Both the position numbers and the translations under genes were made by a program. A stretch of DNA of 64,000 nucleotides from Schoenoplectus triqueter (taxonomy: Eukaryota > Streptophyta > Magnoliopsida > Poales > Cyperaceae): positions 62,001-126,000 of the forward strand of contig CAXKVV010002152.1 of assembly GCA_964058805.1 (NCBI GenBank). Reading direction: 5' to 3'. Under the pieces are notes generated by a model, which saw only the letters and a program-made list of their open reading frames with translations, was not told the DNA's origin and ran no database searches. Of this stretch, positions 10,601 through 27,768 are shown in pieces (positions within the stretch are counted from its first letter, which is position 1; each line of letters starts with the position of its first letter).

Positions 10601-13600
10601 AAATTAAGTAAGATGCATTAAAAGCTGTTTAAAGAAGTTGTTTGAATTTTTTTTTCATTTTTGGCTGAATAAATACTGAAAATTTCATGAAAATTAATAA
10701 ATTTACTTCTAATTATGCCAATGGTAAGATTATCCATTTAACACTTCGATATTAATATCCTACGAGACTAATTTTTCATAAAACATAAGTAAGATACATT
10801 ACAAACAGCTGTTTAACCAACTTGTTTAATATTTAAAACATTCATTGTCCATTACTATATATAATTTCATCAAAATTAATATAATTACTCCTAATTATAC
10901 CTATTAGGAGAATATCCAATTAAAACTTCGATATGAATATTCTACGACACTAATTTTTCACAAAACATAAGTAAGATGCATTAAAAATAGCTGTTTAAAC
11001 ATGTTGATTGAGCTTTTAAAATATTTTATCCGCATAACTGCATATAATTTCATGCAAATTAATATAATTACTTCTAATTATGCATATTATAATACTATCG
11101 AATTAAAACATCGATATGAATATTTTATGACGCATATTTCGTACAAAACAAAGTAAGATGCATTAAAAACTTCTATTTAAATAAGTTATTTCACTTTTTT
11201 AAAATTTTTGGCCGCATAAATATACATAATTTCATGAAAATTAATGTGATTACCTTTAATTATGCCTATTGTAAGATTGACCAATTAATACTTAGATATG
11301 AATATCCTACGACACTAATTTTCCATAAAACATAAGTAAAATATATTAGAAACTACTGTTTAAACAAGTTATTTCAGTTTTTCAAAATTTTTGGCCGCAT
11401 AACTACATATAATTTCATACAAATTAATATAATCACTTCTAATTATAACTATTATAAAATTTTCCAATTAAAACTTTGATATGAACATTCTACGATGCTA
11501 ATTTTGCACAAAACATAAGCAATATGTGTTAAAAACTGCTGTTTAAACAAGTTGTTTGAGATTTTCAAAAATTTTGGCCGCCTAGCTACTCATAATTTTA
11601 TGAAAATTAATATAATTACTCCTAATTATGCCTATTATGATGTTGTCCAATTAACACTTCGAAATGAATATCCTACAATACTAATCTTTCATAAAACTTA
11701 AGTAAGATGTATTAGAAACTGCTGTTCAAACGAGTTATTTAATATTTTTAACATTGTTTGCCTCATAACTACACATAATTTCGTGAAAATTAATACAATT
11801 ACTCCTAACTATGCCTATTAGAAAATTATCCAATTAACACATCGATATGAACGTTCAACGACACTAATTTTGCATAAAAAATTAAGTAAGATGCATTAAA
11901 AATCTGATGAAAGAAGTTGTTTGATTTTTATTTAATTTTTGGTTAAAAAATACGCAAAATATCATGAAAATTAATAAATTCATTCCTAATTATGCCTATT
12001 GTAAGATTGTCCAATTAACACTTCGATATTAATATCCTACGAGACTAATTTTTCTTAAAAGATAAGTAAGATACATTACAAACTACTGTTTAACCAAGTT
12101 GTTTAAAATTTAAAATATTCATTATCCATTACTACATATAATTTCGTAAAAATTAATATAATTACTCCTAATTATACCTATTTGGGGAATATCCAATTAA
12201 ACCTTCGATATGAATATTCTACGAAAGTAATTTTGCACAAAACATAAGTAAGATGCATTAAAACAGCAGTTTAAACATGTTGATTGAGCTTTTAAAATAT
12301 TTTATCCGCATAAGTGCATATAATTTCACACAAATTAATATAATTACTCCTAATTATGCATATTATAATACTATCGAATTAAAACATCGATATGAATATT
12401 CTATGATGCTTATTTTGCACAAAACATAAGTAAGATGCATTAAAAACTGCTATTTAAACAAGTTATTTGACTTTTTTAAAATTTTTGGCCGCATAAATAC
12501 ACATAATTTCATAAAAATTAATGTAATTACTCTTAAATATGCCTATTATAAGATTGTCTAATTAACACTTCGATATGAATATCCTACGACACTAATTTTT
12601 CATAAAACAGAAGTAAAATACATTAGAAACTACTGTTTAAACAAGTTATTTCAGATTTTTAAAATTTTTGGCCACATAACTACAAATAATTTCATGCAAA
12701 TTAATATTATCACTCCTAATTATGTCTATTATAAGATTTTCCAATTAAAACTTCGATATTAACATTTTGTGATGCTAATTTTCCAAAAAAACATAAGGAA
12801 TATATGTTAAAAACTGCTGTTTAAACAAGTTGTTTGAGATTTTCAAAATTTTTTGTCCGCCTAGCTACTCATAATTTCGTGAAAATTCATATAATTACTC
12901 CTAATTATGCCTATTATGAGGTTGTCCAATTAACACTTCGAAATGAATATCCTACGATACTAATTTTTCATAAAATATAAGTAAGATATATTAGAAACTG
13001 GTGTTCCAACGAGTTGTTTAAGATTTTTAACATTTTTTACCTCATAACTACACATAATTTCGTGAAAATTAATACAGTTACTCCTAACTATGCCTAGAAG
13101 ATTATCCAATTAGCACGTCGATATGAACGTTCAACGACACTAATTTTGTGTAAAAATTAAGTAAGATGCATTAAAAAGCTGTTTAAAGAAGTTGTTTGAA
13201 TTTTTTTAATTTTTGGCTGAATAAATACTCAAAATTTCGTGCAAATTAATAAATTTACTCCTAATTATGCCAATTGTAAGATTATCAAATTAACACTTTG
13301 ATATTAATATCGTACGAGACTAATTTTTCATAAAACATAAGTAAGATACATTACAAACAACTGTTTAACCAAGTTGTTTAATATTTAAAACATTCATTGT
13401 CCATTACTACATATAATTTCATAAAAATTAAAATAATTACTCATAATTATACCTATTAGGAGATTATCCAATTAAAACATCGATATGAATATTCTACGAC
13501 ACTTATTTTGCACAAAACATAAGTAAGATGCATTAAAAACAGCAGTTTAAACATGTTGATTGAGATTTTAAAATATTTTTTCCGCATAACTGCATATTAT

Positions 13601-16524
13601 TTCATGCAAATAAAATATAATTACTCCTAATTATGCATATTATAATACTATCGAATGAAAACATCGATATGAATATTCTATGATGCACAAAACATAAGTA
13701 AGATGCACTAAAAGCTGCTATTTAAGGAAGTTGTTTGACTTTTTAAAAAATTTTGGCCGCATTAATACACATAATTTTGTGAAAATTAATGTAATTACTC
13801 TTAATTATGCCTATTATAATATTGTCTAATTAACACTTCGATATGAATATCCTACGACACTAATTTTTCATAAAACATAAGTAAAATACATTAGAAACTA
13901 CTGTTTAAACAAGTTATTTCAGTTTTTCAAATTTTTTGACCGCATAACTACAAATAATTTCGTGCAAATTAATATAATCAATCCTAATTATGCCTATTAT
14001 TAGATTTTCTAATTAAAACTTCGATATGAACATTCTATGATGCAAATTTTGCACAAAACATAAGGAATATGTGTTAAAAACTGCCGTTTAAACAAGTTGT
14101 TTGAGATTTTCAAAAATTTTGGCCGCCTCTCTACTCATAATTTCGTGAAAATTAATATAATTACTCATAATTATTCCTATTATGAGGTTGTTCAATTAAC
14201 ACTTCGAAATGAATATCCTACGATACTAATTTTTCATAAAACATAAGTAAGATATATTAGAAACTGCTGTTCAAACGAGTTGTTTAAGATTTTTAATATG
14301 TTTTACCTCATAACTACACATAATTTCGTGAAAATTAATAAAATTACTCCTAACTATGCCTATTTGAAGATTATCCAATTAACACATCGATATGAACGTT
14401 CAACGATACTAATTTTGCGTAAAAATTAAGTTAGATGCATTAAAAAGCTGTTGAAAGAAGTTATTTGATTTTTTTATTTTTGGCTGAATAAATACTCAAA
14501 ATATTGTGAAAATTAATAAATTTACTCCTAATTATGCCAATTGTAAGATTGTCAAATTAACACTTCGATATTAATATCGTACGAGACTAATTTTTCGTAA
14601 AACATAAGTAAGATACATTACAAACAGCTGTTTAATCAAGCTATTTAAGATTTAAAACATTCATTGTCCATTACTACATATAATTTCATGAAAATTAATA
14701 TAATTACTCCTAATTATACCTATTAGGAGAATATCCAATTAAAACTTCGATATGAATATTCTACGACACTAATTTTGCACAAAACATAAGTAAGATGCAT
14801 TAAAAATAGCTGTTTAAACATGTTGATTGAGATTTTAAAATATTTTATCCGCATAACTGTATATAATTTCAGACAAATTCATATAATTACTCCTACTTAT
14901 GCATATTATAATACTTTCGAATTAAAACATCGATATGAATATTCTATGACGCTTATTTGTCATAAAACATAAGTAAGATGCATTAAAAAGTGCTATTTAA
15001 ACAAGTTGTTTGACTTTTTTTAAATTTTTGGCCGCATAAATACACATAATTTCATGAAAATTAATGTGAATACTCTTAATTATGCCTATTGTAAGATTGT
15101 CCAATTAATACTTCGATGTGAATATCCTACAACACTAATTTTTCATAAAACAGAAGTAAAATACATTAGAAACTACTGTTTAAACAAGTTATTTCAGTTT
15201 TTCAAAATTTTTGGCCGCATAACTACAAATAATTTCATGCAAATTAATATAATCACTTCTAATTATGTCTATTATAAGATTTTCTAATTAAAACTTCGAT
15301 ATGAACATTCTATGATGCTAATTTTGCACAAAACATAAGGATAATGTGTTAAAAACTGCTGTTTAAACAAATTGTTTGAGATTTTCAAAATTTTTGGCCG
15401 CCTAGCTACTCAAAATTTCGTGAAAATTAATATAATTACTCCTAATTATGCCTATTATGAGGTTGTCTAATTAACACTTCGAAATGAATTTCCTACGATA
15501 CTAATTTTTCATAAAACATAAGTAAGATATATTAGAAATTGGTGTTCAAACGAGTTATTTATGATTTTTAACATTTTTTTACCACATAACTACACATAAT
15601 TTCATAAAAATTAATATAATTACTCCTAACTATGCCTATTAGAAGATAATCCAATTAACACATCGATATGAACGTTCAACGACAGTAATTTTGCGTAAAA
15701 ATTAAGTAAGATGCATTAAAAGCTGTTTGAAGAAGTTGTTTGAATTTTTTTTTATTTTTGGCTGAATAAATACTGAAAATTTCATGAAAATTAATAAATT
15801 TACTTCTAATTATGCCAATGGTAAGATTATCCATTTAATACTTCGATATTAATATCCTACGAGACTATTTTTTCATAAAACATAAGTAAGATACATTACA
15901 AACAGCTGTTTAACAAACTTGTTTAATATTTAAAACATTCATTGTCCATTACTATATATAATTTCATCAAAATTAATATAATTACTCATAATTATACCTA
16001 TTAGGAGAATATCCAATTAAAACTTCGATATGAATATTCTACGACACTAATTTTGCACAAAACATAAGTAAGATGCATTAAAAATAGCTGTTTAAACATG
16101 TTGATTGAGCTTTTAAAATATTTTATCCGCATAACTGCATATAATTTCATGCAAATTAATATAATTACTCCTAATTATGCATATTATAATACTATCGAAT
16201 TAAAACATCGATATGAATATTTTATGACGCATATTTCGCACAAAACAAAGTAAGATGCATTAAAAACTTCTATTTAAATAAGTTATTTCACTTTTTTAAA
16301 ATTTTTGGCCGCATAAATATACATAATTTCATGAAAATTAATGTGATTACCTTTAATTATGCCTATTGTAAGATTGACCAATTAATACTTAGATATGAAT
16401 ATCCTACGACACTAATTTTCCATAAAACATAAGTAAAATACATTAGAAACTACTGTTTAAACAAGTTATTTCAGTTTTTCAAAATTTTTGGCCGCATAAC
16501 TACATATAATTTCATACAAATTAA

Positions 16525-16560
16525 TATAATCACTTCTAATTATGCCTATTAGAAGATTAT
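16525..16560 (+). repeat. Junction of an exact two-monomer deletion
   Basis: After 'aatcacttctaattatgcct' the sequence continues as 'attagaagattatcc'. Equivalent places near 11445 and 21272 continue as 'attataaaattttcc', followed by two extra monomers before reaching the same point. The super-unit spacing is therefore 4,733 bp here (15054 to 19787) instead of about 5,100, a loss of about 367 bp, which is two monomers in register. Confidence 0.75.
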
Positions 16561-19500
16561 CCAATTAACACATCGATATGAACGTACAACGACACTAATT
16601 TTGCATAAAAAATTAAGTAAGATGCATTAAAAATCCGATGAAAGAAGTTGTTTGATTTTTATTTAATTTTTGGTTAATAAATACGCAAAATATCATGAAA
16701 ATTAATAAATTTATTCCTAATTATGCCTATTGTAAGATTGTCCAATTAACACTTCGATATTAATATCCTACGAGACTAATTTTTCATAAAACATAAGTAA
16801 GATACATTACAAACTACTGTTTAACCAAGTTGTTTAAAATTTAAAATATTCATTATCCATTACTACATATAATTTCGTAAAAATTAATATAATTACTCCT
16901 AATTATACCTATTTGGGGAATATCCAATTAAACCTTCGATATGAATATTCTACGACAGTAATTTTGCACAAAACATAAGTAAGATGCATTAAAACAGCAG
17001 TTTAAACATGTTGATTGAGCTTTTAAAATATTTTATCCGCATAAGTGCATATAATTTCACACAAATTAATATAATTACTCCTAATTATGCATATTATAAT
17101 ACTATCGAATTAAAACATCGATATGAATATTCTATGATGCTTATTTTGCACAAAACATAAGTAAGATGCATTAAAAACTGCTATTTAAACAAGTTATTTG
17201 ACTTTTTTAAAATTTTTGGCCGCATAAATACACATCATTTCATAAAAATTAATGTAATTACTCTTAAATATGCCTATTATAAGATTGTCTAATTAACACT
17301 TCGATATGAATATCCTACGACACTAATTTTTCATAAAACAGAAGTAAAATACATTAGAAACTACTGTTTAAACAAGTTATTTCAGATTTTTAAAATTTTT
17401 GGCCACATAACTACAAATAATTTCATGCAAATTAATATTATCACTCCTAATTATGTCTATTATAAGATTTTCCAATTAAAACTTCGATATTAACATTTTG
17501 TGATGCTAATTTTCCAAAAAAACATAAGGAATATATGTTAAAAACTGCTGTTTAAACAAGTTGTTTGAGATTTTCAAAATTTTTTGTCCGCCTAGCTACT
17601 CATAATTTCGTGAAAATTCATATAATTACTCCTAATTATGCCTATTATGAGGTTGTCCAATTAACACTTCGAAATGAATATCCTACGATACTAATTTTTC
17701 ATAAAATATAAGTAAGATATATTAGAAACTGGTGTTCCAACGAGTTGTTTAAGATTTTTAACATTTTTTACCTCATAACTACACATAATTTCGTGAAAAT
17801 TAATACAGTTACTCCTAACTATGCCTATTAGAAGATTATCCAATTAGCACGTCGATATGAACGTTCAACGACACTAATTTTGTGTAAAAATTAAGTAAGA
17901 TGCATTAAAAAGCTGTTTAAAGAAGTTGTTTGAATTTTTTTAATTTTTGGCTGAATAAATACTCAAAATTTCGTGCAAATTAATAAATTTACTCCTAATT
18001 ATGCCAATTGTAAGATTATCAAATTAACACTTTGATATTAATATCGTACGAGACTAATTTTTCATAAAACATAAGTAAGATACATTACAAACAACTGTTT
18101 AACCAAGTTGTTTAATATTTAAAACATTCATTGTCCATTACTACATATAATTTCATAAAAATTAAAATAATTACTCATAATTATACCTATTAGGAGATTA
18201 TCCAATTAAAACATCGATATGAATATTCTACGACACTTATTTTGCACAAAACATAAGTAAGATGCATTAAAAACAGCAGTTTAAACATGTTGATTGAGAT
18301 TTTAAAATATTTTTTCCGCATAACTGCATATTATTTCATGCAAATAAATATAATTACTCCTAATTATGCATATTATAATACTATCGAATGAAAACATCGA
18401 TATGAATATTCTATGATGCACAAAACATAAGTAAGATGCACTAAAAGCTGCTATTTAAGGAAGTTGTTTGACTTTTAAAAAAATTTTGGCCGCATTAATA
18501 CACATAATTTTGTGAAAATTAATGTAATTACTCTTAATTATGCCTATTATAATATTGTCTAATTAACACTTCGATATGAATATCCTACGACACTAATTTT
18601 TCATAAAACATAAGTAAAATACATTAGAAACTACTGTTTAAACAAGTTATTTCAGTTTTTCAAAATTTTTGACCGCATAACTACAAATAATTTCGTGCAA
18701 ATTAATATAATCACTCCTAATTATGCCTATTATAAGATTTTCTAATTAAAACTTCGATATGAACATTCTATGATGCAAATTTTGCACAAAACATAAGGAA
18801 TATGTGTTAAAAACTGCCGTTTAAACAAGTTGTTTGAGATTTTCAAAAATTTTGGCCGCCTCTCTACTCATAATTTCGTGAAAATTAATATAATTACTCA
18901 TAATTATGCCTATTATGAGGTTGTTCAATTAACACTTCGAAATGAATATCCTACGATACTAATTTTTCATAAAACATAAGTAAGATATATTAGAAACTGC
19001 TGTTCAAACGAGTTGTTTAAGATTTTTAATATGTTTTACCTCATAACTACACATAATTTCGTGAAAATTAATAAAATTACTCCTAACTATGCCTATTAGA
19101 AGATTATCCAATTAACACATCGATATGAACGTTCAACGATACTAATTTTGCGTAAAAATTAAGTTAGATGCATTAAAAAGCTGTTGAAAGAAGTTGTTTG
19201 ATTTTTTTATTTTTGGCTGAATAAATACTCAAAATATTGTGAAAATTAATAAATTTACTCCTAATTATGCCAATTGTAAGATTGTCAAATTAACACTTCG
19301 ATATTAATATCGTACGAGACTAATTTTTCGTAAAACATAAGTAAGATACATTACAAACAGCTATTTAACCAAGCTATTTAAGATTTAAAACATTCATTGT
19401 CCATTACTACATATAATTTCATGAAAATTAATATAATTACTCCTAATTATACCTATTAGGAGAATATCCAATTAAAACTTCGATATGAATATTCTACGAC

Positions 19501-22500
19501 ACTAATTTTGCACAAAACATAAGTAAGATGCATTAAAAATAGCTGTTTAAACATGTTGATTGAGATTTTAAAATATTTTATCCGCATAACTGTATATAAT
19601 TTCAGACAAATTCATATAATTACTCCTACTTATGCATATTATAATACTTTCGAATTAAAACATCGATATGAATATTCTATGACGCTTATTTGTCATAAAA
19701 CATAAGTAAGATGCATTAAAAAGTGCTATTTAAACAAGTTGTTTGACTTTTCTTAAATTTTTGGCCGCATAAATACACATAATTTCATGAAAATTAATGT
19801 GAATACTCTTAATTATGCCTATTGTAAGATTGTCCAATTAATACTTCGATGTGAATATCCTACAACACTAATTTTTCATAAAACAGAAGTAAAATACATT
19901 AGAAACTACTGTTTAAACAAGTTATTTCAGTTTTTCAAAATTTTTGGCCGCATAACTACAAATAATTTCATGCAAATTAATATAATCACTTCTAATTATG
20001 TCTATTATAAGATTTTCTAATTAAAACTTCGATATGAACATTCTATGATGCTAATTTTGCACAAAACATAAGGATAATGTGTTAAAAACTGCTGTTTAAA
20101 CAAATTGTTTGAGATTTTCAAAATTTTTGGCCGCCTAGCTACTCAAAATTTCGTGAAAATTAATATAATTACTCCTAATTATGCCTATTATGAGGTTGTC
20201 TAATTAACACTTCGAAATGAATTTCCTACGATACTAATTTTTCATAAAACATAAGTAAGATATATTAGAAATTGGTGTTCAAACGAGTTATTTATGATTT
20301 TTAACATTTTTTTACCACATAACTACACATAATTTCATGAAAATTAATATAATTACTCCTAACTATGCCTATTAGAAGATAATCCAATTAACACATCGAT
20401 ATGAACGTTCAACGACAGTAATTTTGCGTAAAAATTAAGTAAGATGCATTAAAAGCTGTTTGAAGAAGTTGTTTGAATTTTTTTTCATTTTTGGCTGAAT
20501 AAATACTGAAAATTTCATGAAAATTAATAAATTTACTTCTAATTATGCCAATGGTAAGATTATCCATTTAACACTTCGATATTAATATCCTACGAGACTA
20601 ATTTTTCATAAAACATAAGTAAGATACATTACAAACAGCTGTTTAACCAACTTGTTTAATATTTAAAACATTCATTGTCCATTACTATATATAATTTCAT
20701 CAAAATTAATATAATTACTCCTAATTATACCTATTAGGAGAATATCCAATTAAAACTTCGATATGAATATTCTACGACACTAATTTTGCACAAAACATAA
20801 GTAAGATGCATTAAAAATAGCTGTTTAAACATGTTGATTGAGCTTTTAAAATATTTTATCCGCATAACCGCATATAATTTCATGCAAATTAATATAATTA
20901 CTCCTAATTATGCATATTATAATACTATCGAATTAAAACATCGATATGAATATTTTATGACGCATATTTCGCACAAAACAAAGTAAGATGCATTAAAAAC
21001 TTCTATTTAAATAAGTTATTTCACTTTTTTAAAATTTTTGGCCGCATAAATATACATAATTTCATGAAAATTAATGTGATTACCTTTAATTATGCCTATT
21101 GTAAGATTGACCAATTAATACTTAGATATGAATATCCTACGACACTAATTTTCCATAAAACATAAGTAAAATACATTAGAAACTACTGTTTAAACAAGTT
21201 ATTTCAGTTTTTCAAAATTTTTGGCCGCATAACTACATATAATTTCATACAAATTAATATAATCACTTCTAATTATGCCTATTATAAAATTTTCCAATTA
21301 AAACTTTGATATGAACATTCTACGATGCTAATTTTGCACAAAACATAAGCAATATGTGTTAAAAACTGCTGTTTAAACAAGTTGTTTGAGATTTTCAAAA
21401 ATTTTGGCCGCCTAGCTACTCATAATTTCATGAAAATTAATATAATTACTCCTAATTATGCCTATTATGAGGTTGTCCAATTAACACTTCGAAATGAATA
21501 TCCTACAATACTAATCTTTCATAAAACTTAAGTAAGATGTATTAGAAACTGCTGTTCAAACGAGTTATTTAATATTTTTAACATTGTTTGCCTCATAACT
21601 ACACATAATTTCGTGAAAATTAATACAATTACTCCTAACTATGCCTATTAGAAGATTATCCAATTAACACATCGATATGAACGTACAACGACACTAATTT
21701 TGCATAAAAAATTAAGTAAGATGCATTAAAAATCTGATGAAAGAAGTTGTTTGATTTTTATTTAATTTTTGGTTAATAAATACGCAAAATATCATGAAAA
21801 TTAATAAATTTATTCCTAATTATGCCTATTGTAAGATTGTCCAATTAACACTTCGATATTAATATCCTACGAGACTAATTTTTCATAAAACATAAGTAAG
21901 ATACATTACAAACTACTGTTTAACCAAGTTGTTTAAAATTTAAAATATTCATTATCCATTACTACATATAATTTCGTAAAAATTAATATAATTACTCCTA
22001 ATTATACCTATTTGGGGAATATCCAATTAAACCTTCGATATGAATATTCTACGACAGTAATTTTGCACAAAACATAAGTAAGATGCATTAAAACAGCAGT
22101 TTAAACATGTTGATTGAGCTTTTAAAATATTTTATCCGCATAAGTGCATATAATTTCACACAAATTAATATAATTACTCCTAATTATGCATATTATAATA
22201 CTATCGAATTAAAACATCGATATGAATATTCTATGATGCTTATTTTGCACAAAACATAAGTAAGATGCATTAAAAACTGCTATTTAAACAAGTTATTTGA
22301 CTTTTTTAAAATTTTTGGCCGCATAAATACACATAATTTCATAAAAAATAATGTAATTACTCTTAAATATGCCTATTATAAGATTGTCTAATTAACACTT
22401 CGATATGAATATCCTACGACACTAATTTTTCATAAAACAGAAGTAAAATACATTAGAAACTACTGTTTAAACAAGTTATTTCAGATTTTTAAAATTTTTG

Positions 22501-25500
22501 GCCACATAACTACAAATAATTTCATGCAAATTAATATTATCACTCCTAATTATGTCTATTATAAGATTTTCCAATTAAAACTTCGATATTAACATTTTGT
22601 GATGCTAATTTTCCAAAAAAACATAAGGAATATATGTTAAAAACTGCTGTTTAAACAAGTTGTTTGAGATTTTCAAAATTTTTTGTCCGCCTAGCTACTC
22701 ATAATTTCGTGAAAATTCATATAATTACTCCTAATTATGCCTATTATGAGGTTGTCCAATTAACACTTCGAAATGAATATCCTACGATACTAATTTTTCA
22801 TAAAATATAAGTAAGATATATTAGAAACTGGTGTTCAAACGAGTTGTTTAAGATTTTTAACATTTTTTACCTCATAACTACACATAATTTCGTGAAAATT
22901 AATACAGTTACTCCTAACTATGCCTATTAGAAGATTATCCAATTAGCACGTCGATATGAACGTTCATCGACACTAATTTTGTGTAAAAATTAAGTAAGAT
23001 GCATTAAAAAGCTGTTTAAAGAAGTTGTTTGATTTTTTTTTTTATTTTTGGCTGAATAAATACTCAAAATATCATGAAAATTAATAAATTTACTCCTAAT
23101 TATGCCAATTGTAAGATTGTCAAATTAACACTTCGATATTAATATCGTACGAGACTAATTTTTCGTAAAACATAAGTAAGATACATTACAAACAACTGTT
23201 TAACCAAGTTGTTTAATATTTAAAACATTCATTGTCCATTACTACATATAATTTCATGAAAATTAAAATAATTACTCATAATTATACCTATTAGGAGATT
23301 ATCCAATTAAAACATCGATATGAATATTCTACGACACTTATTTTGCACAAAACATAAGTAAGATGCATTAAAAACAGCAGTTTAAACATGTTGATTGAGA
23401 TTTTAAAATATTTTTTCCGCATAACTGCATATTATTTCATGCAAATAAATATAATTACTCCTAATTATGCATATTATAATACTATCGAATGAAAACATCG
23501 ATATGAATATTCTATGATGCACAAAACATAAGTAAGATGCACTAAAAGCTGCTATTTAAAGAAGTTGTTTGACTTTTTAAAAAATTTTGGCCGCATTAAT
23601 ACACATAATTTTGTGAAAATTAATGTAATTACTCTTAATTATGCCTATTATAATATTGTCTAATTAACACTTCGATATGAATATCCTACGACACTAATTT
23701 TTCATAAAACATAAGTAAAATACATTAGAAACTACTGTTTAAACAAGTTATTTCAGTTTTTCAAATTTTTTGACCGCATAACTACAAATAATTTCGTGCA
23801 AATTAATATAATCACTCCTAATTATGCCTATTATAAGATTTTCTAATTAAAACTTCGATATGAACATTCTATGATGCAAATTTTGCACAAAACATAAGGA
23901 ATATGTGTTAAAAACTGCCGTTTAAACAAGTTGTTTGAGATTTTCAAAAATTTTGGCCACCTCTCTACTCATAATTTCGTGAAAATTAATATAATTACTC
24001 ATAATTATGCCTATTATGAGGTTGTCCAATTAACACTTCGAAATGAATATCCTACGATACTAATTTTTCATAAAACATAAGTAAGATATATTAGAAACTG
24101 CTGTTCAAACGAGTTGTTTAAGATTTTTAATATGTTTTACCTCATAACTACACATAATTTCGTGAAAATTAATAAAATTACTCCTAACTATGCCTATTAG
24201 AAGATTATCCAATTAACACATCGATATGAACGTTCAACGATACTAATTTTGCGTAAAAATTAAGTTAGATGCATTAAAAAGCTGTTGAAAGAAGTTGTTT
24301 GATTTTTTTATTTTTGGCTGAATAAATACTCAAAATATTGTGAAAATTAATAAATTTACTCCTAATTATGCCAATTGTAAGATTGTCAAATTAACACTTC
24401 GATATTAATATCGTACGAGACTAATTTTTCGTAAAACATAAGTAAGATACATTACAAACAGCTGTTTAACCAAGCTATTTAAGATTTAAAACATTCATTG
24501 TCCATTACTACATATAATTTCATGAAAATTAATATAATTACTCCTAATTATACCTATTAGGAGAATATCCAATTAAAACTTCGATATGAATATTCTACGA
24601 CACTAATTTTGCACAAAACATAAGTAAGATGCATTAAAAATAGCTGTTTAAACATGTTGATTGAGATTTTAAAATATTTTATCCGCATAACTGTATATAA
24701 TTTCAGACAAATTCATATAATTACTCCTACTTATGCATATTATAATACTTTCGAATTAAAACATCGATATGAATATTCTATGACGCTTATTTGTCATAAA
24801 ACATAAGTAAGATGCATTAAAAAGTGCTATTTAAACAAGTTGTTTGACTTTTCTTAAATTTTTGGCCGCATAAATACACATAATTTCATGAAAATTAATG
24901 TGAATACTCTTAATTATGCCTATTGTAAGATTGTCCAATTAATACTTCGATGTGAATATCCTACAACACTAATTTTTCATAAAACAGAAGTAAAATACAT
25001 TAGAAACTACTGTTTAAACAAGTTATTTCAGTTTTTCAAAATTTTTGGCCGCATAACTACAAATAATTTCATGCAAATTAATATAATCACTTCTAATTAT
25101 GTCTATTATAAGATTTTCTAATTAAAACTTCGATATGAACATTTTATGATGCTAATTTTGCACAAAACATAAGGATAATGTGTTAAAAACTGCTGTTTAA
25201 ACAAATTGTTTGAGATTTTCAAAATTTTTGGCCGCCTAGCTACTCAAAATTTCGTGAAAATTAATATAATTACTCATAATTATGCCTATTATGAGGTTGT
25301 CTAATTAACACTTCGAAATGAATTTCCTACGATACTAATTTTTCATAAAACATAAGTAAGATATATTAGAAATTGGTGTTCAAACGAGTTATTTATGATT
25401 TTTAACATTTTTTTACCACATAACTACACATAATTTCATGAAAATTAATATAATTACTCCTAACTATGCCTATTAGAAGATAATCCAATTAACACATCGA

Positions 25501-27768
25501 TATGAACGTTCAACGACAGTAATTTTGCGTAAAAATTAAGTAAGATGCATTAAAAGCTGTTTGAAGAAGTTGTTTGAATTTTTTTTCATTTTTGGCTGAA
25601 TAAATACTGAAAATTTCATGAAAATTAATAAATTTACTTCTAATTATGCCAATGGTAAGATTATCCATTTAACACTTCGATATTAATATCCTACGAGACT
25701 AATTTTTCATAAAACATAAGTAAGATACATTACAAACAGCTGTTTAACCAACTTGTTTAATATTTAAAACATTCATTGTCCATTACTATATATAATTTCA
25801 TCAAAATTAATATAATTACTCCTAATTATACCTATTAGGAGAATATCCAATTAAAACTTCGATATGAATATTCTACGACACTAATTTTGCACAAAACATA
25901 AGTAAGATGCATTAAAAATAGCTGTTTAAACATGTTGATTGAGCTTTTAAAATATTTTATCCGCATAACCGCATATAATTTCATGCAAATTAATATAATT
26001 ACTCCTAATTATGCATATTATAATACTATCGAATTAAAACATCGATATGAATATTTTATGACGCATATTTCGCACAAAACAAAGTAAGATGCATTAAAAA
26101 CTTCTATTTAAATAAGTTATTTCACTTTTCTAAAATTTTTGGCCGCATAAATATACATAATTTCATGAAAATTAATGTGATTACCTTTAATTATGCCTAT
26201 TGTAAGATTGACCAATTAATACTTAGATATGAATATCCTACGACACTAATTTTCCATAAAACATAAGTAAAATACATTAGAAACTACTGTTTAAACAAGT
26301 TATTTCAGTTTTTCAAAATTTTTGGCCGCATAACTACATATAATTTCATACAAATTAATATAATCACTTCTAATTATGCCTATTATAAAATTTTCCAATT
26401 AAAACTTTGATATGAACATTCTACGATGCTAATTTTGCACAAAACATAAGCAATATGTGTTAAAAACTGCTGTTTAAACAAGTTGTTTGAGATTTTCAAA
26501 AATTTTGGCCGCCTAGCTACTCATAATTTCATGAAAATTAATATAATTACTCCTAATTATGCCTATTATGAGGTTGTCCAATTAACACTTCGAAATGAAT
26601 ATCCTACAATACTAATCTTTCATAAAACTTAAGTAAGATGTATTAGAAACTGCTGTTCAAACGAGTTATTTAATATTTTTAACATTGTTTGCCTCATAAC
26701 TACACATAATTTCATGAAAATTAATACAATTACTCCTAACTATGCCTATTAGAAGATTATCCAATTAACACATCGATATGAACGTACAACGACACTAATT
26801 TTGCATAAAAAATTAAGTAAGATGCATTAAAAATCTGATGAAAGAAGTTGTTTGATTTTTATTTAATTTTTGGTTAATAAATACGCAAAATATCATGAAA
26901 ATTAATAAATTTATTCCTAATTATGCCTATTGTAAGATTGTCCAATTAACACTTCGATATTAATATCCTACGAGACTAATTTTTCATAAAACATAAGTAA
27001 GATACATTACAAACTACTGTTTAACCAAGTTGTTTAAAATTTAAAATATTCATTATCCATTACTACATATAATTTCGTAAAAATTAATATAATTACTCCT
27101 AATTATACCTATTTGGGGAATATCCAATTAAACCTTCGATATGAATATTCTACGACAGTAATTTTGCACAAAACATAAGTAAGATGCATTAAAACAGCAG
27201 TTTAAACATGTTGATTGAGCTTTTAAAATATTTTATCCGCATAAGTGCATATAATTTCACACAAATTAATATAATTACTCCTAATTATGCATATTATAAT
27301 ACTATCGAATTAAAACATCGATATGAATATTCTATGATGCTTATTTTGCACAAAACATAAGTAAGATGCATTAAAAACTGCTATTTAAACAAGTTATTTG
27401 ACTTTTTTAAAATTTTTGGCCGCATAAATACACATAATTTCATAAAAAATAATGTAATTACTCTTAAATATGCCTATTATAAGATTGTCTAATTAACACT
27501 TCGATATGAATATCCTACGACACTAATTTTTCATAAAACAGAAGTAAAATACATTAGAAACTACTGTTTAAACAAGTTATTTCAGATTTTTAAAATTTTT
27601 GGCCACATAACTACAAATAATTTTATGCAAATTAATATTATCACTCCTAATTATGTCTATTATAAGATTTTCCAATTAAAACTTCGATATTAACATTTTG
27701 TGATGCTAATTTTCCAAAAAAACATAAGGAATATATGTTAAAAACTGCTGTTTAAACAAGTTGTTTGA

